A stretch of DNA of 64,000 bases from Doris montereyensis (GCA_037039925.1 JAXRKP010000523.1:37501-101500); one strand, 5' to 3'; counted from the first letter of the stretch, positions 1 to 35,306 are shown. A program made the numbers and translations. Notes: a model not told the origin generated them from the sequence alone.

Positions 1-860
1 GTCAAAAATAAAGTTCCATGTAGATAAATGTCAGGTAGGCCTACTAGAATTATACCAAAAAAAATATTATGAACTCAGATTATTACATACATAACCAAAA
101 ACTAAAAGTAACAAACAGTGCAAAATACCTAAGAGTTACAATAGACAATAAATTACAAAGGAAAGAACAACATAGAGCACCGTGCAGAAAAGCAAATGGT
201 CTTTTGGTCTTCCCTAGAAGTAACATTTACAGCTGTTCTAAACATGTAAACGAGAAGTGCTTCAAGGCTTTAGTGAAACCAGTCCTAGATTACGGTAGCG
301 GTGTCTAGGACCCACACCAACAGACCTACATACAAGAAATTGAGAAAGTACAAAAGAATGCAGCCCGCTTTGCAGCTAACAATTATACATACATTGTATA
401 CCTAAAATGAAATACCAAAACCAACACGGATCAATTGCAATGGATACCTTCAGAAGAACACAGATTCTAGAGCCAGATATAAACATTAATATGTTCTTTA
501 AAGCTATTAATGGCCAACTGTTTACTCCATTAGATCAGCTTAAACGTAATACAAGAGCAGCTAGATCAGGCGGTCAAACATACATGTACATGATTCAATC
601 TTTAAACATTGATTGCCACCCGTACTCATTTTACCCCAGTACACAATAAGGCTGTGGTAAAAGGCTGCCAACAGAAATTTTTTTAGCAGTAGCACTGAAG
701 ATGTTGAATACAAAATTAAACACAGCACATTAAAATCAAAAGGGGATTAACATTTTTAGGTTAAGTTAAAATAGGTGTGTTGACAGTAATAATATTACAC
801 GTACTAATAGTAATATGTACTCAAAAATTAAGTTGGTCAGATATTATGAAGAAGATGCTG
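1..860 (+). mobile_element. LINE (jockey/CR1-like) reverse transcriptase C-terminal remnant with 3' tail
   Basis: Two broken open frames (69-308 and 407-649) read like the end of a non-LTR retrotransposon reverse transcriptase: a 'SAKYLRVTID' block, then 'ALVKPVLDYGSGV', a stop, 'DPHQQTYIQEIEKVQKNAAR', and further on 'SFYPSTQ' followed by 'GCGKRLPTEIF', the usual 'FFPRTIRDWNLLP' type ending. The stop at 306-308 and frame changes make it non-functional. The 3' part (about 770-850) carries 'GACAGTAATAA...TTGGTCAG...ATTATGAAGAAGA', a tail that recurs at 2.7, 33.4, 34.4 and 59.9 kb. The 5' end lies outside the window. Clade assignment is tentative. Confidence 0.8.
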
Positions 861-1137
861 TAATATAAAGGCTAAAGGCATACTATAAATAGAACTGTAT
901 TAATCATCAAGTGATTCATTTAGTAACACGTCATTTTATCTTCATGCATTCATTTATTTATGTTTGATTTTGTTTTTATTGTTGCAATCGATGCCCTGTT
1001 CTCGTACAAACCTATTACGTGATTTCATCCACAAAATATGACACATTTAGAAGTGTGCAAATTAAAAAATAGGTCACTGAGCCGCAGAATGTAGAAGTGG
1101 GGTAAGGAGGTCACTGTAAAAATATAATTTACAGGAA

Positions 1138-1341
1138 ATGTGGTCAGTAGAGCCTCGTTCTGTCTGCCGTGAACGTCCGTCGCCATCTTGAAGAGGTTTC
1201 TCTAAAATGTCTTGACTCCGCTATCTTTTTGCCCTTTCAAGACCAGCTGGCATCTCTCGCTTACGTTTGTCTCAAGTTCTCTCCTTCGTTTTCATATGCT
1301 CACGGTAGCTGAAAGGCATATGTGAAGCTGTTAGGTTTCAG
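1138..1341 (+). promoter_or_regulatory. CSNK2A1: Candidate CSNK2A1 promoter / non-coding first exon
   Basis: The stretch is less AT-rich than its surroundings, contains CGCCATCTTG at 1181-1190 (the core of a YY1-type initiator-proximal motif) and is followed by a good splice donor, CAG|GTATGA, with the GT at 1342. CSNK2A1 genes commonly have a non-coding first exon, and the first coding exon here begins with an acceptor at 3640-3641. This is inference from motif and position; no transcript evidence is available. The 861-1137 stretch upstream shows nothing recognisable. Confidence 0.35.
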
Positions 1342-1980
1342 GTATGACGAAAACTCTTTAAATTTGATGTCTCTTAGTTGGGTGTGTTGTGGTGAGTGCA
1401 AGAGGAACGAGGTTCATCATTGGCCCTCTCGTCTCATGACAATCATGAGTGTTAGTCTTACTAATCCGATCAAATAGAGCTAGAGCTAGATCTATTTCTC
1501 ATTGAATTTATGCTTACATAGGGTCATTTGGTCTTTAATATCAATTTATACAGATCTAAATTTAGATTCTAGATAAAGAATATAAGTGAGAAAGTCCTAG
1601 AGCAAGAATCTAGATCTCTAGAATAGCTCTACTAGCCTTTAGAAAGCTAGAATCTAAGATTTAGGAAAGGACTCCATAGCCATAATCACTCCCATAGCCA
1701 TAGTCCAGCACACACTCTACCACCATCCCTGAGACTGAGCCCCCCCTTCCCATCCCACCCCACTAGATTACCAGAAACTAGGTACATTTATAATCTAAAT
1801 CTTATCGTGGGATTTTTCTTAGAATTAAAATTGCCATCTAGTCTAGCTCTACGTTCTTCTAGATCTAATCTAGAGCTAGAATCTATATATTGTAAGACAA
1901 GATCTAGATTCTACAGATCTACGAGGAAAGGCTGTGATGACAAAGAACATTCAAATGCCTCCTCGCTCTGACTCATGTCT

Positions 1981-2049
<69 letters not shown>

Positions 2050-3641
2050 GACTTATGTCACGATGGGGTCTCCTGGAGACCTTGATGTCCTGTTTGATCT
2101 AGAAATACCTCGCCAAATTTTTTTTTTTTTTAATTTTTTAATGGAATGATATCGAAGTGACGGGGGACGGGGCTCTCTCCCCTTATTATGTGAAAACTCG
2201 GGGGCTGAGGGTTCTCTCCCCCCCCCCTCCATTATACATTATACAAGAACCTACTTAAAAACAAAGAACCCCCCCACATAAAATTTTGAAGATACAATAG
2301 ATATATCAGATAGTTAACACTATTTGGCATAAGATTTAAACACACAACTGGCAGCTGTTTTTAATTGCACTCATTTCTGGGTCAAACGGGACGTCACATC
2401 TTAAGGAGTGACGTACGATGTGTGTTCCTAAGTCAGTCATCTCCCATTTATTACTGACGGATTAGCACGTTGACCATAAGCCCAACAACGGTGAAAAATA
2501 GACTCGAGCGGTGTTACGGCAGCAGTGATAATGGAGGGACGGCAAACTTGAGGATACAACTTTGAAAACACGAGAGCAGGGCTTTTGTTTTTAATGCAGG
2601 GGCGCAAGCCCTCCCCCCCCTGAATCCCTCACTTTTCCTCATAAAGATGATAAAACTGGGAAATAAAACCTGCAAGGGGATCCATATTATTATTATTATT
2701 ATCTGCCATCAGGAAACAAGAATTGAGTTGGTCAGCTACTATGAAGAAAAAAAGGCAGACACAAAATATGAATTATAAATGTATAATATCGACATGGGAA
2801 CACTGTTTCTACTAATGCAGGGTCAAGCCTCCACTCTCCTCATGATAAACTATGGAAATCTAATAATAATACAGATTTAATATCTCTTATTCCCGGAGTG
2901 AGGCTTAGAGGAGAGAGGGAACATGTGGATGTGGGGTAAACCTCGCCGTGTGGCGAGAAAGTGATGCACTTCAGCACCGCCAAGTGTCCAACTGTCGTGT
3001 CAAACTCGGTCCTGGAGGCTGGTGAAAGGAGAGGGCAGGCTAGCCTACATCACAGTCAGTCGGTGAGAGCATGCGCGCTGTGTGTGTTTTTCAGTGGGCC
3101 AAGTCGTCGATACATGGCGAACAGTATCGTTCTTGTTCGATACTGCCTGGCGGTACTAAAATGCGATTATGCTCCAAATCTGTTACTATATGGCATTTGT
3201 ACAGTATTATGTTAATTCAAAAATGTTTCACATTTACAAATATGGTCAATATGTTTAGTAAACGGAAGTCAGTCAGTCTTGATTCCAATGTTTGTCCCAG
3301 TCCGATATTTTCAGGGTACCCACTCATCTTGGGACACTTGAAAAATCTTGGAATTTGGTTGGAGGAAATTGAGACTTAAAAAGTCTTGGAATTTTAAAAT
3401 TTCTTCATTCAATCTCAAATCATCTCCTGAACAACTGGTTTCAATTTGCCAGACATCATCAGAACTGCCATTGTTTTTACCATTCAAACGTGATATCGTT
3501 TTAAAATTTTGTCTCATTCACGATTTTATGTTTAGTTCTACCTTTGTTGCGCTTTGACTTGATTTATATTTAAAGTTAAATTGTAAGGGATTAATGGTCT
3601 TTTCTTTTTTAAATTTTATTTCTTTTCTTTGTCTCTTTCAG
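1342..3641 (+). other. Presumed CSNK2A1 intron 1 (non-coding)
   Basis: No convincing exon is seen. It contains dense TCTAGATCTAG-type motifs (1480-1920), a (CT)n tract at 1983-2046, C-rich runs near 2220 and 2610, a LINE tail fragment near 2700-2755 (ATTGAGTTGGTCAG then CTATGAAGAAAAA), and a 102-codon open frame at 3071-3379 without recognisable similarity. The polypyrimidine-rich acceptor at its end (TCTCTTTCAG) is convincing. Confidence 0.5.
1983..2046. repeat. (CT)n microsatellite
   Basis: About 64 bp of pure CT dinucleotide repeat on the + strand. Confidence 0.97.
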
Positions 3642-3784
3642 GTTTCTAAATTCCCACCATTACAGTCATTGATCTTTTCAGTAGAGCTGCTTGCATTTCC
3701 GTAAAGCGTTTTGGGAGTCGGGTTCTCAACGGCTCCCGAGGGAGTGGGATATCATTCATCCCATTAGTGTTTGCCTGTACCAAA

Positions 3785-25478
<21,694 letters not shown>

Positions 25479-26600
25479 TCAACGGCTTTAATTTTGTTCC
25501 ATCAGCACCTCAAATGTACTGCTGGAAGACCATGAGGGCGGGGAGAAAGAGCAGAGATAGGGCTGGGAAACTTGATGAGGAAACGGAGACCGATGCCAGA
25601 AGTGACTTTTTGGTCTCCACCTCTCCAAACCAATTCCCCTCATCAGCAACTGGGTTTTCACAATGAAAAAAGATATATTAAAAAAATGCCGTGGCTTTGT
25701 TGGGGTTCCTCTTAAACTGTTACCTTTGTAATCTCTCAAAAGAACATGTATGTAATTTAACGAGTTAATATCTGGGGTTTTTTGTTAGTGTAAAATAATT
25801 GCTTCTGAGAAAAACAATTTTGAGAACAAATTGTCCTCCTGACGAAATGCAATACAGATTTGATATTCACTCCCATTCATATCTCATCTCACGGACATGT
25901 GTATCTTCTCATGATTTGAGATTTAATTTTATGAATATTTTAACTTATTTAATTCATATTAAATTTCATCATTTAATCATCCAGACATTGTAGTTAAGTA
26001 GTTTACAGGGCATTTTTGGGAGACCTGAACTCAAAGGCTCTCAATGAGTTGGGTTTGATGTGTTACATAGTAGTGCCTCAATCTTCCTACCTAAAGGCAT
26101 TGCTTTTCGCAGCGTGTTCAGATTGGTATCCTTTACAGGGTTTGAAAAACGTTGAACCAGACTACATTTGGCAAGCTCACCTTTTGCACCATTGAAGAGC
26201 AAAATGGTTTAGGGTGCAGGAAGGAGAAAGTGAAGGTAGTTTCCCCGCTATCGGAGTTGTCTGTAGGCAGTCAAGAAGATCAATTCATTTCAGTTAGTGA
26301 TGTCAAATTGTCAGTTTTCCACATATTGTCAATCTTTTTTTTATCTCAAGAAACAATAACTCTAGGAACAAGTGTTAGTTAAAACCTCATCTCATGTACT
26401 TGTCTGATGTTTTATTATTTGAGTTTTGTATTGTTGTTTGTGTTTTGTTTTGTTTTTGTTTAAGAAAAAGGAGTGTGAAAGAAGTTTTGATAATGGACGC
26501 ATGTCATTATTGTACTGATTTTATGTTATTTACAGTGTGAATGCTCTTAAGGATAGAATAAATACAAATATATTTTTGTAAATTATCAAGTGTACATTAT
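25479..26600 (+). other. CSNK2A1: CSNK2A1 3' UTR with poly(A) signal
   Basis: AT-rich sequence without a conserved frame after the stop. An AATAAA hexamer lies at 26557-26562 with T-rich sequence just after it, making it the most likely polyadenylation site. The true 3' end cannot be proven from sequence. Confidence 0.5.
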
Positions 26601-26954
26601 CATGTAATGGTGTGAATCCTCATTAGCAACATCTTTGTTAAAAGCTAAGTGATGACCAGTAAGTTTTGTCTGTTTCTGGGTGTACGTCGTGGTGTGTATG
26701 TGGGTGTTTCTGGTAAATATATATATATAATTTATATGTGAACGTTTTCTCTCTCAGACATGTCTCCCGGATTATCATAGATCATACAGTATTACATAAT
26801 TCACAAGCTAAGGAAGTGAATGATTTTATTGTTGTTTTCCTTCCTGACAGTCATTTCCATGCGATGTGTATATGAATGGTAACAAAAGTCTTCAGGGGGG
26901 AAAAGTGTACGCCTCTTTTCATCAATGTTGCGTTGGCCATGAATGGTTTGTTCA

Positions 26955-27145
26955 GGGAAACCTGATTGTTGTGTGCACTGTCTGTCAAGATGATTGATTG
27001 TTGTGTGCACTGTCTGTCAAGATGATTGATTGTTGTGTGCACTGTGTCAAGATGATTGATTGTTGTGTGCACTGTCTGTCAAGATGTCTGAGTTTGTGTG
27101 CACTGTCTGTCGAGACGACTGATTTTATGTGCACTGTCTGTCAAG
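26955..27145. repeat. Minisatellite, ~32 bp unit, ~6 copies
   Basis: Unit of the type GATTGTTGTGTGCACTGTCT + GTCAAGATGATT, with one shortened unit and diverged end units. Just downstream of the CSNK2A1 poly(A) signal. Confidence 0.9.
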
Positions 27146-28132
27146 ATGTCCAATTTATACGTCTTTTTCCTAGCCACTATGTGACAATTATCAGGGAGAA
27201 AAGAAATTAACTGACTGCGTAACTGATTTAGGATTTGTTTTGATTCATGTCTAGGCCACTGATGACAGCCTTCTGCCCATGCCTACCCCCCTGCCCCTTG
27301 TTTTTTAAGTGTTAATACTAATCACCATGGAAGTAGGTTTCTTTTTAACTATTTAGCAACATACTACTGTATACAAGGCGAAATCTCTGCCTTTCTCTCC
27401 TGTTGTAGGCATGACACACAATGCTGTATGAATGGATGTAGCCACCCTAGCCCTGTGTTTGATAAAAGGGATAGCAAGACTGGTCTGATGTTACTGTTGT
27501 TGTATATTTGCTTTTTCCTTGTATGGGTGTGTGTGAGTGAGTATGTGTGTGTGTGTGTGTGTGTGTAGGGACCCCTCCCTTCCCATGTCATTCTGTACAG
27601 ATTCTCCCCTCAACTTGCCTGAGGATTGGACTTTGTGTCAATATCCTGAGGTATGTGTGTCTGTGTGTGTGTGTGTGTGTATAAGACAACAGAATCAATC
27701 AAATCCTGAACTGGTCTTGCTAAAGATTTCAAAGTCAAAGTAGCCCACCATTATTACTGCTAGCTGGAATGTTATTGTTTTTTAAGGTTTTTCTATTTTA
27801 TTTTATTTTCTTTGTTGACTTGATTGGAGTGTGTATAGAATTGCAAATATGTTTTAGCAGGTTAAACACCTACTTGAAAATGATGTGAATAGTGTGATGA
27901 CAGTTTTCGTGTTACCGGCTAGTTGCCAATAGAAAGATGAATTGGATCTGATGCCTTTGCCTTGCTTGGGTGTTTCCCTTCTTTCTTCTTTTTTTCTTTC
28001 GGTCTATATTAGGAATGATCATGTACAGTAAGATGAGATCACTTCAAAGAAGAACTGGCAGTTTTAAGTGAGATTGCAAATATTTGTATATTTATGAAAT
28101 TTGTCTTGTGGAAATATGAAGAAGGGATTTTT

Positions 28133-28276
<144 letters not shown>

Positions 28277-28379
28277 CCCCCCCTAGTTTACATTTATTTC
28301 CTTAATGTCGAACTAAGCCTTTGACTTTCAAACTATCTGATCTCACTACTCTCGATACTTTTTCCTTCCCTTATCCCAT

Positions 28380-28520
28380 GACTCGTTACTATTGGCGTGT
28401 CCTACTTCTTTTCTCTCATTCTCATTCTTTCACTTATCATTCATCTTGCTGTTTCCTTTTAATTTACACTAAAGTCAATGCATTCGGTGTGTGGGTAAAT
28501 TTCAAGGAAACAAATAAAAG
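28380..28520 (+). repeat. Dispersed repeat family C, copy 4
   Basis: TGGCGTGTCCTACTTCTTTT...CATCTTGCTGTTTCCTTTTA, then GTGTGGGTAAATTTCAAGGA. Intergenic, downstream of CSNK2A1. Confidence 0.7.
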
Positions 28521-29610
28521 AAAAACTAAATGGCATAAGTTTAATAATAAATACCAAATGGGCTGTCTCACAGTGCAAGCTCTTAGATACCAAACACACA
28601 CACACACACACACACCCTTTTTTTTTGTTCCTTTTTCTTTCTCATCTCATGCTCCAAACCAGAAGACACGGGAAGGCATTGTATATCTACTACTACTACT
28701 AGCACTACTATATTATGATGTATGTTGTCTGTTTTTGTAGAGCTGTGACTGCTATTGCTATCTATCAGTGGAAAATGTGCCAGATCCTAGACCTCTCACA
28801 CTGGTATAGCATCTGTATATTATTGATATGAATCCTCTATCCGTGTTCACCTGTGTTTTTTGTTTGTTTGTTTGTTGGTTTTTTCTGGGGTTTTCGTTTT
28901 TGTTTGTTTTGTTTTTTTTAGTTCAGTTAGCTTTTGACTCCAATCTGGGATCTTGAATGGAAGTTACAGCTTTGAAATTTGGTTGATGTTCTTGGGGAAG
29001 TTGAATGAGTCTTGTAACGGATGCAGTAACAATGAAATAAACTTGTTTTTGTCTTAAAATTGAATTAAAATGTCTTCTGTTTCTATTTTCTGAAATTTAT
29101 CATATTGTTTTATTGTATTGTTGTTTGGAGAGATGTGGGGGGGGGGGGGGGGGGGTCATTTTGTGGGAGTGTAAAGTTTGCTTTCATTCCATGTAATGTT
29201 CTTTATATGAATTTTATTTTTTCTATGGCGTTGGGCTTGCCTATTATTACTACACACAAATTACATGCTGCCTCATTTAGTACAGTGCCATGTGTGGCGC
29301 TACTGGTAGGTCCTATTACTTTCCCTTCTCTTTTTCAAAAATCTTTACACCTTGCTTTGCTTTGCTTTCGTTTTTTGTTTTTTTCTTCTTTTTTTTTCTT
29401 TTTCTTTTCTTTTTCTTTTTCTTTTTCTTTTTTGTACTGCTCAGATTGGTAGGCGTATATCAAACGTCAGCAGATGAATGGCTATTAGACATTTGCAGAT
29501 TTGTTATCTAGTCCCATTTCAATCAAACTATATTATATTATATATCTTTGTTTTTTTCTCACTCTGCCTATCTATCTACCTATGGCTTCCTCCTTCCCCA
29601 TCTCTCCCCC

Positions 29611-29735
<125 letters not shown>

Positions 29736-30434
29736 TGGTTGTTTTTTGGGGTTTGTTTTGTTTTTGTTTTTTTGTTTTTTATGGGGTTTTTCTCTTCTTG
29801 GTGGGATATATAATTCAGTAGGGCTCTGTATTGAAATAACGCTTTCTGTGCACTGTGCCTCTGGGTAGTTCTACATATTGTAGGTTCCGGAAGCCGGGCT
29901 AGCACCTTACCTCACGGCAGTTTAGAGTGATCGTGCTTTCAAAATGGCGCACATGTTGCGTTTTCATAATATTGTCACAAAATTGTATTTGGTTTCAATA
30001 TATCCCATAGGTTTTTGTTTTTGTTTTTGTTTTTTGTTTTTTTGGCAATACAAGTCTAGACATTAAAAGATAATCATACTTAATCCTAATAATTCTTATT
30101 AAGTTTTCCTCACCTCTCCCCCTCCACCCAACACATGCTGCATACTTTAATTAATGCAAGGACTGTTTGCTAAGGCTATCACTACTATCATTTTACTATT
30201 TACACCACCTTTACTTTACTAGTACTACTATCGTCTTCTATCACCACAACCACTTCCCTAATATTTGTTCTTCTTTCTTTTTCTTTTTTCTTTCTTTTTT
30301 TTTTATTAGTATAGTATAAGAGATGATTACAATGATAGTCTTACTTGTAGAAATTTTGACTGTTAAATGAACTTAGAATAGGGATGAAATATAATAATGG
30401 TCATTTTGGATTAGCCTCTGCATTCTGTTGCGCT

Positions 30435-30530
30435 TCCATTGCTTTTCTTTACATCTTGCTGTTTCCTTTTAAATCACCCCGAGATCAGCACATATGGTGG
30501 ACAGGTTATATTCAATGAAACAATCATGTA
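30435..30530 (+). repeat. Dispersed repeat family C, copy 5 (5'-truncated)
   Basis: CATCTTGCTGTTTCCTTTTA...GAGATCAGCACATATGGTGG then TTCAATGAAACAATC. Confidence 0.7.
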
Positions 30531-30699
30531 CCGTGTTAATGGCTGTGAGTGATCGTAGTTGAGCATCTCTACTCTATCTCATGGCATGGGCAGTTGACAG
30601 GTCCTACTGGTAGGTCTTACTTCTTTCCACCTTTAGTGGGCAGTCGCTCATAGGCCCTACTTCTTTAATTTCTCTCTTTCACTTTCTCTCTCGCATGGG

Positions 30700-30815
30700 T
30701 GGTTGGCGGGTCTGCTGGTAGGTCCTCTCCTTTCTCTTCTATCTTGCTATTTCCTCTTACTTCACCCTGAGATCACCCCAAGAGAGGATGGGGGTAAATT
30801 TCAATTAAACAAAAA
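30700..30815 (+). repeat. Dispersed repeat family C, copy 6
   Basis: GGTTGGCGGGTCTGCTGGTA...ATCTTGCTATTTCCTCTTAC...GAGATCACCCC...GGGGGTAAATTTCAATTAAA. Partial related fragments are seen near 29285-29360 and 47112-47185. Confidence 0.7.
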
Positions 30816-30868
30816 TATCATTCTTCTTCCTTTCTCTCTCCTCTGTCTGTCTGTCTGTCTCTGTCTAG

Positions 30869-30976
<108 letters not shown>

Positions 30977-31734
30977 AATTTAAATAAATAAAAGTAATCG
31001 TCTGATCTTTAATGGTTAAACTTAAACAATTGGGGGTTTTTTATGTGTTGAATGACGTGGAAGAAACGGTACGTCAATATAAACAAAATGGATATCCATC
31101 CTTCTTCTTTCTCCCACTATTTAATTTCTCCTTCCAGTCCACTAGTCTTTCGTTCTTTCCTCTCCTCTTTCCTTTAATTTATTTTTTTAAAATCACATTT
31201 ATATTTACAACTATCATGACAACCATCGCGCGATACTGTCACTTATTTAAGGCATAGTCGCCGTGCCATTGCTAAATATTATATTTATATCTCTATATAT
31301 AAATATAACTATAATTTATAATAATGCGAATCCATACACCTGCAGTATGTATGTGTAACCCATAGTCCACACAGCTGGATACACACATTACGTGGACGAG
31401 TGTACACACATTACCAATTTAAAACATGTTAGTTAAAGAGTTAAGCTCACGCCATTGACGTAACTCATGGCTGTGTCAATGTCAATGTCACTATCATTAG
31501 TGTCATTCATGCATTGGAATTGAAATGGGGGTCAATTTGACGTCGATGATTGGCTCCAGCAGATGATAGCTATAAAACCTATCCGCCAATTTCAATTTAT
31601 GTAGTAACTGGTGCTTTGCTTAAGTGATAAATGACAATAACAAGTGACAACTTTACCACACACACAAACATGGCAGGACAGACACGTGAAACAATACATG
31701 CACTGTAATAATAATATAATATCTAGTCATCAGA

Positions 31735-32543
31735 CCAAGAATGCAAAGATCAAATTTACTACTTTATTAATTGGTGCGAAGCTCATCATTTATCTCTTAA
31801 CGTTAATAAGACAAAAAGAACTTATAATTGACTTTAAACGCAACAAAGAAGCATTTACTCCAATCTCAATAGAAATAAAAGCAAAAGAAGTGGAAATAGG
31901 GGCTATACTATAACTATAAATATTTGGGAATACACATCGATGACAAATTGACATAGTCAGATCAACATTCAAAAAAGCAAATCAACGTCTACACTTTATG
32001 AGGAAACTCAATAGTTTAAACATAGATAACAAACTCCTTACATTACACTATTTTATCAAACAATGATTGAGAGTATACGTATACTATCTTGGTGCATTAC
32101 AGCATGAGGAAGCAATCTAAGAAAAGATGAAAAGAGACTGGGTAGTGTTGTACGTGCCGGAGAAAGAATGTGTGGAGATAGCTCCGAAAATCTCTCTCCT
32201 TCACAAAGAAAGACGTTTAAAGAAAATTAACTCTATTTTGAAATACGGAGATCACACATTCCAGAAACAAATTTTGTTTTCATCTAGGTCAAGGGGGATA
32301 CTTTGAAAAAATGTAGTAAGGGGAGATGGCGAATGTCATTTTTATCACATTCTTTAAGATTTCATTCCAATTCTTTAACACCATATTCTGGAACTATGTT
32401 TTAGTTATCAAATGTTTACATATCTATTGCCTATTGCCCATTGGTCTGGTGTGTCAAGATAACCGATGTTCCTCAGAAGGCAACTTAAGTACTAGATAGC
32501 TGTGTAAAGGGAGAGACACAGAGTCGGGGGGGGGGTAAGAAGA

Positions 32544-32583
<40 letters not shown>

Positions 32584-32990
32584 TATATACATATATACAG
32601 AGAGAGAGAGGAGAGAGACTCGCACATACACACACGCACACACACATAAGGAAGGACTACTTAACAAATTGGTAGTTGAGGACATTCTTATAATATGGTA
32701 TTTATACAACAATACATGTATCTATATTTTAAAGCTCATTTCCATTCTTACAGTTCTTTAGAAATATTTACCATGATTAACTGTGATATGTACGCATTTT
32801 TTCGTCATATGTATTCATATTAACCAATTATGCATTCTAATCTAATTAATTGACTGCTATCTATTTATATAATATTTATATAATAACGTAAATTCTTTAT
32901 TCCGATGTACATAATGTATATTTTATAGATCGTTGTGAACGAAGATGATGTGCCCTTACGAGGACAATAAAGTTTTATTGAATTGAATAC
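31735..32990 (+). mobile_element. LINE (Rex/L2/CR1-like) remnant: reverse transcriptase end and 3' tail
   Basis: Broken frames read NKTKELIIDFKRNKEAFTPI, then YLGIHIDDKLT-like sequence, KKANQRLHFMRKLNSL and a TMIESI...LSWCIT region, matching the well-known 'KTKELIVDFRR...TIESILTGCITVWYG' region of CR1-superfamily reverse transcriptases, then LLHKERRLKKINSI. Many stops. The AT-rich 3' part includes a (TA)n stretch at about 32550-32590 and ends near 32990 with ACAATAAAGTTTTATTGAAT + TGAAT, a typical LINE terminus. The joint extent is inferred. Confidence 0.75.
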
Positions 32991-33000
32991 ACACTTATAC

Positions 33001-33235
33001 AGGCGTCGGTGGCTGAGTACATGTAGTTAGGTTAGGCTGTTGGACTGGGGATCATGAGGTCCCGGGTTTGAATCTTGGCAAAGCTAGGTCCGACATTGTG
33101 TTCTTAGAGAAAGACACTTAACACGTTTCCCTAACTTCAAATGGTTACAAATTACAAGTTACAAGCACTAGTGTAGGAGTAAAACAGGCGTCAGACTAAC
33201 GTCATATCTAGGATGTGATTATTACCATGCCAACA
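33001..33235 (+). mobile_element. SINE-A copy
   Basis: Head GCGTCGGTGGCTGAGT, GGACTGGGGATCATGAGGTC, box B-like GGGTTTGAATC, then AGGTCCGACATTGTGTTCTT and the CACTAG...GGAGTAAAA body. Same family as 52234-52525. Confidence 0.85.
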
Positions 33236-33239
33236 TAAA

Positions 33240-33425
33240 TAAAACTCAATAATTGCACTGAAGAATTTAGAATTAGAATTAAACACATCACCTTAAAACC
33301 AAAATTGGATATATATTTTTGAGTTAAATTAAAACATGCACGCTGACAGTAATAAATGTATTCAAGAATTGAATTGGTCAGTTGTGAGTATTATGGAGGA
33401 GAAAAAGAAGAAGTCTTTATACTAT
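33240..33425 (+). mobile_element. LINE 3' tail fragment (GAAGAAG end)
   Basis: AGAATTAAACACATCACCTT...CATGCACGCTGACAGTAATA...GAATTGGTCAGTTGTGAGTA then GGAGAAAAAGAAGAAG. Same tail as the 1-860 and 59825-59935 elements. Confidence 0.75.
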
Positions 33426-33549
33426 ATAACCAGAAATCGTCGGCAATATTTGCTATAACTAGTAGTAGTAGTAGTAGGCATACAATAATCTATACATCGC
33501 CTCTTGGATGGGACGCCAGTCTGTCGCATGTTTTACTCACCGTGTAAAT

Positions 33550-33740
33550 CAGTATACAGTGCTAAAACTCAAGGTAAACGACTAAAAGGAAGATCTCAGA
33601 GAAAGTGGGAAGAAGAAATAAAATAGGCATGAAAGTAAAGACATTTAACTTTCACGGAAGGAAACAGAAAATGTCAGGACAGGGAAGCCTGGAGAAAGAT
33701 CGTTTCGGGCATCTCAACCCATACACTGGAAGGTAGAATG
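33550..33740 (+). mobile_element. LINE reverse transcriptase C-terminal scrap
   Basis: Frames read GRSQRKWEEEI and, after stops, QDREAWRKIVSGI, the characteristic 'GRP..RW.DDI...QDR..WR.LV' ending of many LINE polyproteins. Heavily degraded. Confidence 0.65.
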
Positions 33741-34179
33741 GGAACTGATAAAGAAAGCAAATTTTCCATCTAAGCTGTGCGCGTGTGCACATCAGGGACA
33801 AATAGTGTGTACAGTTGAGAATGTCTCACACGAATGAAAAAAACTACACCAGCTTTTCTTGTCTAACGTTCATTCTCGTGTATACAATGCACACAATTGG
33901 GATGTTTTCGTCAAACTTTGCACAGCACCAAAAACATACGCACCCAGACTAGAAAATAATATAAGGAACGTTGGTCCGTGTACACTACATGACAATGACA
34001 TGCATTCATATGTTCAACAAATAGCTTTATAAAATGACTGACAACTTTCGAAACGCTGACCAAGAAAGCTACAACTAGGTTATTGGATAATCATTAATAC
34101 CAAGGAGCCACAAGGTGAAAAACGACAATAAGTTATAAGTGACAACTCCACCAATAAAGTAGAACATATTCAGAACAAC

Positions 34180-34465
34180 TCCATTATGTTGTCAGACATT
34201 CAATTTATGGTGCCATCTTTTCAACATTGATTGCCCCATGCACTCATTCTAGACCGCAGACCAGGGAACAAACTGCCAACAGAAATTAATCTCAGTAATG
34301 GCACCAAAGACTATATTATACTATATAATGTCTTCGGGTTTACATCACTTTAAAATCAAAACCTGGTTTATTGGTTACATTCAAAAGCATGCATGATGAC
34401 ACTGTCAGTGCAGGAGTGTATCAATGATTAACATAAATACACAAAAAGTGAGTTAGTCAGCTCAA
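34180..34465 (+). mobile_element. LINE 3' end leading into (GAA)n
   Basis: ATTGATTGCC...ACTGCCAACAGAAATTAATC (the 'NKLPTEI' ending) then ACACTGTCAGTGCAGGAGTG and AGTTAGTCAGCTCAATGAAG. Its GAAGAAG terminus has expanded into the microsatellite that follows. Confidence 0.7.
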
Positions 34466-34575
34466 TGAAGAAGAAGAAGAAGAAAGAAGAAGAAGAAGAA
34501 GAAGAAGAAGAAGAAGAAGAAGAAGAAGAAGAAGAAGAAGAAGAAGAAGAAGAAGGAGGAGGAGGAGGAGGAGGA
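34466..34575. repeat. (GAA)n/(GGA)n microsatellite
   Basis: About 90 bp of GAA triplets followed by GGA triplets, directly continuous with a LINE tail. The poly-Glu and poly-Leu/Phe frames across it are artefacts. Confidence 0.97.
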
Positions 34576-35306
34576 GAAGAAAAAGAAGTGGGGTGGGGAT
34601 TGGGAAGGCGGGTTGCAGTTCAAGATAAAGGACGGTACAATATTCCAAGTATCACCGGGCAAGAACGTTTTGTTCTTTCTCCTTCACCTCGCCTGACGAC
34701 ACACCGGCCACCATCGGGAATATCATGCAGTTTATAAATAGAATATGAGGGGAAAACTGTTAAAGTTACAACTTCCTGTGTAAGAAAATGAAAATTAAAG
34801 GAAACAAAACGAAATAGAAAGCATGTACATGTTGTGCCAGCAACAGATAGAGAGCTCTATCTAGAATTTGTAGATCTAGATCTAGAGCTAGATGGAGATC
34901 TAGTATAGGTCTAGTATGTGTTCCATTCTGTTTCTAGTTTCTCTCGGAAATTCCAATTCTATAAATTCTATGAATATTTGATGTGCTCAATCATAAGTCG
35001 ATTGCAAGAGAGCATTTATTGTTCCAGAAAAACGTTCTTTTCAACCATTGTCATCGTAGATAGGTATCAAGATGCTTCAATTTTCAGATCTGTAAACCAG
35101 TTAAGGGCTGTGAGTTCAAAACATTACAGAGACTGTGACTGTATGGTAACTAAATCATCCTATGCATCCTCTTTTGTTGAACCTTTGAAAATATTCAGGA
35201 AGGTTCACGAAGGCGTCGTTGGACTCATATTCATGGAAGCAACAGATTTTATCATCAATGCTGCAGAGTAAATAAGAAAATATTGGTACAAGTGCAAATA
35301 AACACG
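34576..35306 (+). other. PRMT7 upstream region
   Basis: Between the LINE-derived (GAA)n and the PRMT7 ATG. A 117-codon frame at 34918-35271 ends 35 nt before the ATG and has no recognisable domain; it could be an upstream ORF or chance. No clear promoter motif seen. Confidence 0.35.

Noticed and set aside
34457..34737. Poly-Glu / poly-Leu / poly-Phe frames
   Set aside because: Translations of a (GAA)n tract derived from a LINE tail.
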